Source: an uncultured Comamonadaceae bacterium (lineage in GTDB: Bacteria > Pseudomonadota > Gammaproteobacteria > Burkholderiales > Burkholderiaceae_C). Taken from it: a stretch of DNA of 6,184 bases. Shown one piece after another: positions 5,935 to 6,184 of the stretch (position 1 is its first letter; each line of letters starts with the position of its first letter). The stretch is taken from positions 1 to 6,184 of the forward strand of contig CALMOI010000360.1 of the NCBI GenBank assembly GCA_937871735.1, in the 5' to 3' direction. A program made the translations under genes and the position numbers. The notes under the pieces were generated by a model. It saw only the letters and a program-made list of their open reading frames with translations. It did no database searches and had not been told where the DNA came from.

Positions 5935-6184
5935 GCCGCCTCAAAATCCCCGAATCGGTGCTGGTGGTGATTCACACCCCGGCGCTGGAGGTGCTGCTGA
6001 TACGCCGCACGGGTGGCGACGGGCAGGGCGGCGATTTTTGGCAGTCCGTCACCGGCAGCAAAGATTTCGTGACCGAAGACTGGCGCGCCACCGCCATTCG
6101 CGAGGTGCAAGAAGAAACTGGCATGGATTGCGGCCCCGCCAGCGCCTTGTCGGAGCAACTGCGCGATTGGGAACTGGAAAATAT
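5931..6184 (+). CDS. nudB: Nudix hydrolase resembling dihydroneopterin triphosphate diphosphatase NudB (3' truncated)
   Basis: An open frame of 84 full codons runs from GTG at 5931 to the window edge. It begins SRLKIPESVLVVIHTPALEV, then LLIRRTGGDGQGGDFWQSVTGS, then a Nudix box ending REVQEETGM (about 62-70), fitting REUxEExGU with its metal-binding glutamates. FWQSVTGS is characteristic of NudB, which removes pyrophosphate from dihydroneopterin triphosphate in folate synthesis. The spacing between the box's first glycine and the next glutamate is six residues rather than five; I recall the same in other Burkholderiales NudB proteins. The GTG start is chosen because the conserved KIPESV segment follows it and no in-frame ATG lies nearby. 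It overlaps the livF stop as GTGA with no obvious ribosome site, suggesting translational coupling. Another Nudix substrate is possible; the C-terminal half is missing. Confidence 0.85.
   Translation, partial: MSRLKIPESVLVVIHTPALEVLLIRRTGGDGQGGDFWQSVTGSKDFVTEDWRATAIREVQEETGMDCGPASALSEQLRDWELEN

Noticed and set aside
2615..5967. Three copies of the E. coli Chi octamer GCTGGTGG (2615-2622, 5793-5800, 5960-5967), all + strand
   Set aside because: They arise from CTG-GTG leucine-valine codon pairs in hydrophobic stretches, and Chi sequences differ outside enterics.
6021..6028. GGGCAGGG, matching the E. coli FtsK-orienting KOPS consensus GGGNAGGG
   Set aside because: Only one copy, inside a Nudix coding region. 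About one such octamer is expected by chance on two strands of a GC-rich window this size.

Overview
The window reads as an ordinary, densely packed chromosomal region of a betaproteobacterium, most likely Burkholderiales and probably Comamonadaceae or a close relative. I infer this from the moderately GC-rich coding style and the resemblance of the proteins to remembered family members; no search was run. All genes lie on the + strand. There is no sign of a phage, transposon, CRISPR array, rRNA or tRNA, and no gene-free stretch above about 165 bases.

The left half (1-2322) is a housekeeping block. It holds the 3' end of ftsK (chromosome translocase), then lolA (periplasmic lipoprotein carrier) and rarA (AAA+ replication-fork and recombination ATPase). 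The order ftsK-lolA-rarA is the same as in Escherichia coli, where serS follows. The block ends in a good Rho-independent terminator at about 2291-2322. Small inverted repeats lie in the ftsK-lolA gap and around the rarA stop codon.

The right half (2406-5934) is a four-gene branched-chain amino acid type ABC importer cassette, livH-livM-livG-livF: two permeases and two ATPases. The genes are separated by only 18, 12 and 4 bases, each has a clear Shine-Dalgarno, and they form one transcription unit. No periplasmic binding protein gene (livK/livJ) is present, so the substrate receptor must be encoded elsewhere. The leader between the rarA terminator and livH holds a perfect 6-bp inverted repeat that could be an operator. 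No convincing sigma-70 promoter could be picked by eye.

The last gene, cut by the window edge, is a Nudix hydrolase resembling NudB (dihydroneopterin triphosphate diphosphatase, folate pathway). Its likely GTG start overlaps the livF stop as GTGA, which suggests translational coupling of a folate gene to the transporter operon.

I found no undescribed system. The most checkable oddities are the livF/nudB overlap, the palindrome before livH, and the cluster of inverted repeats at the rarA 3' end.
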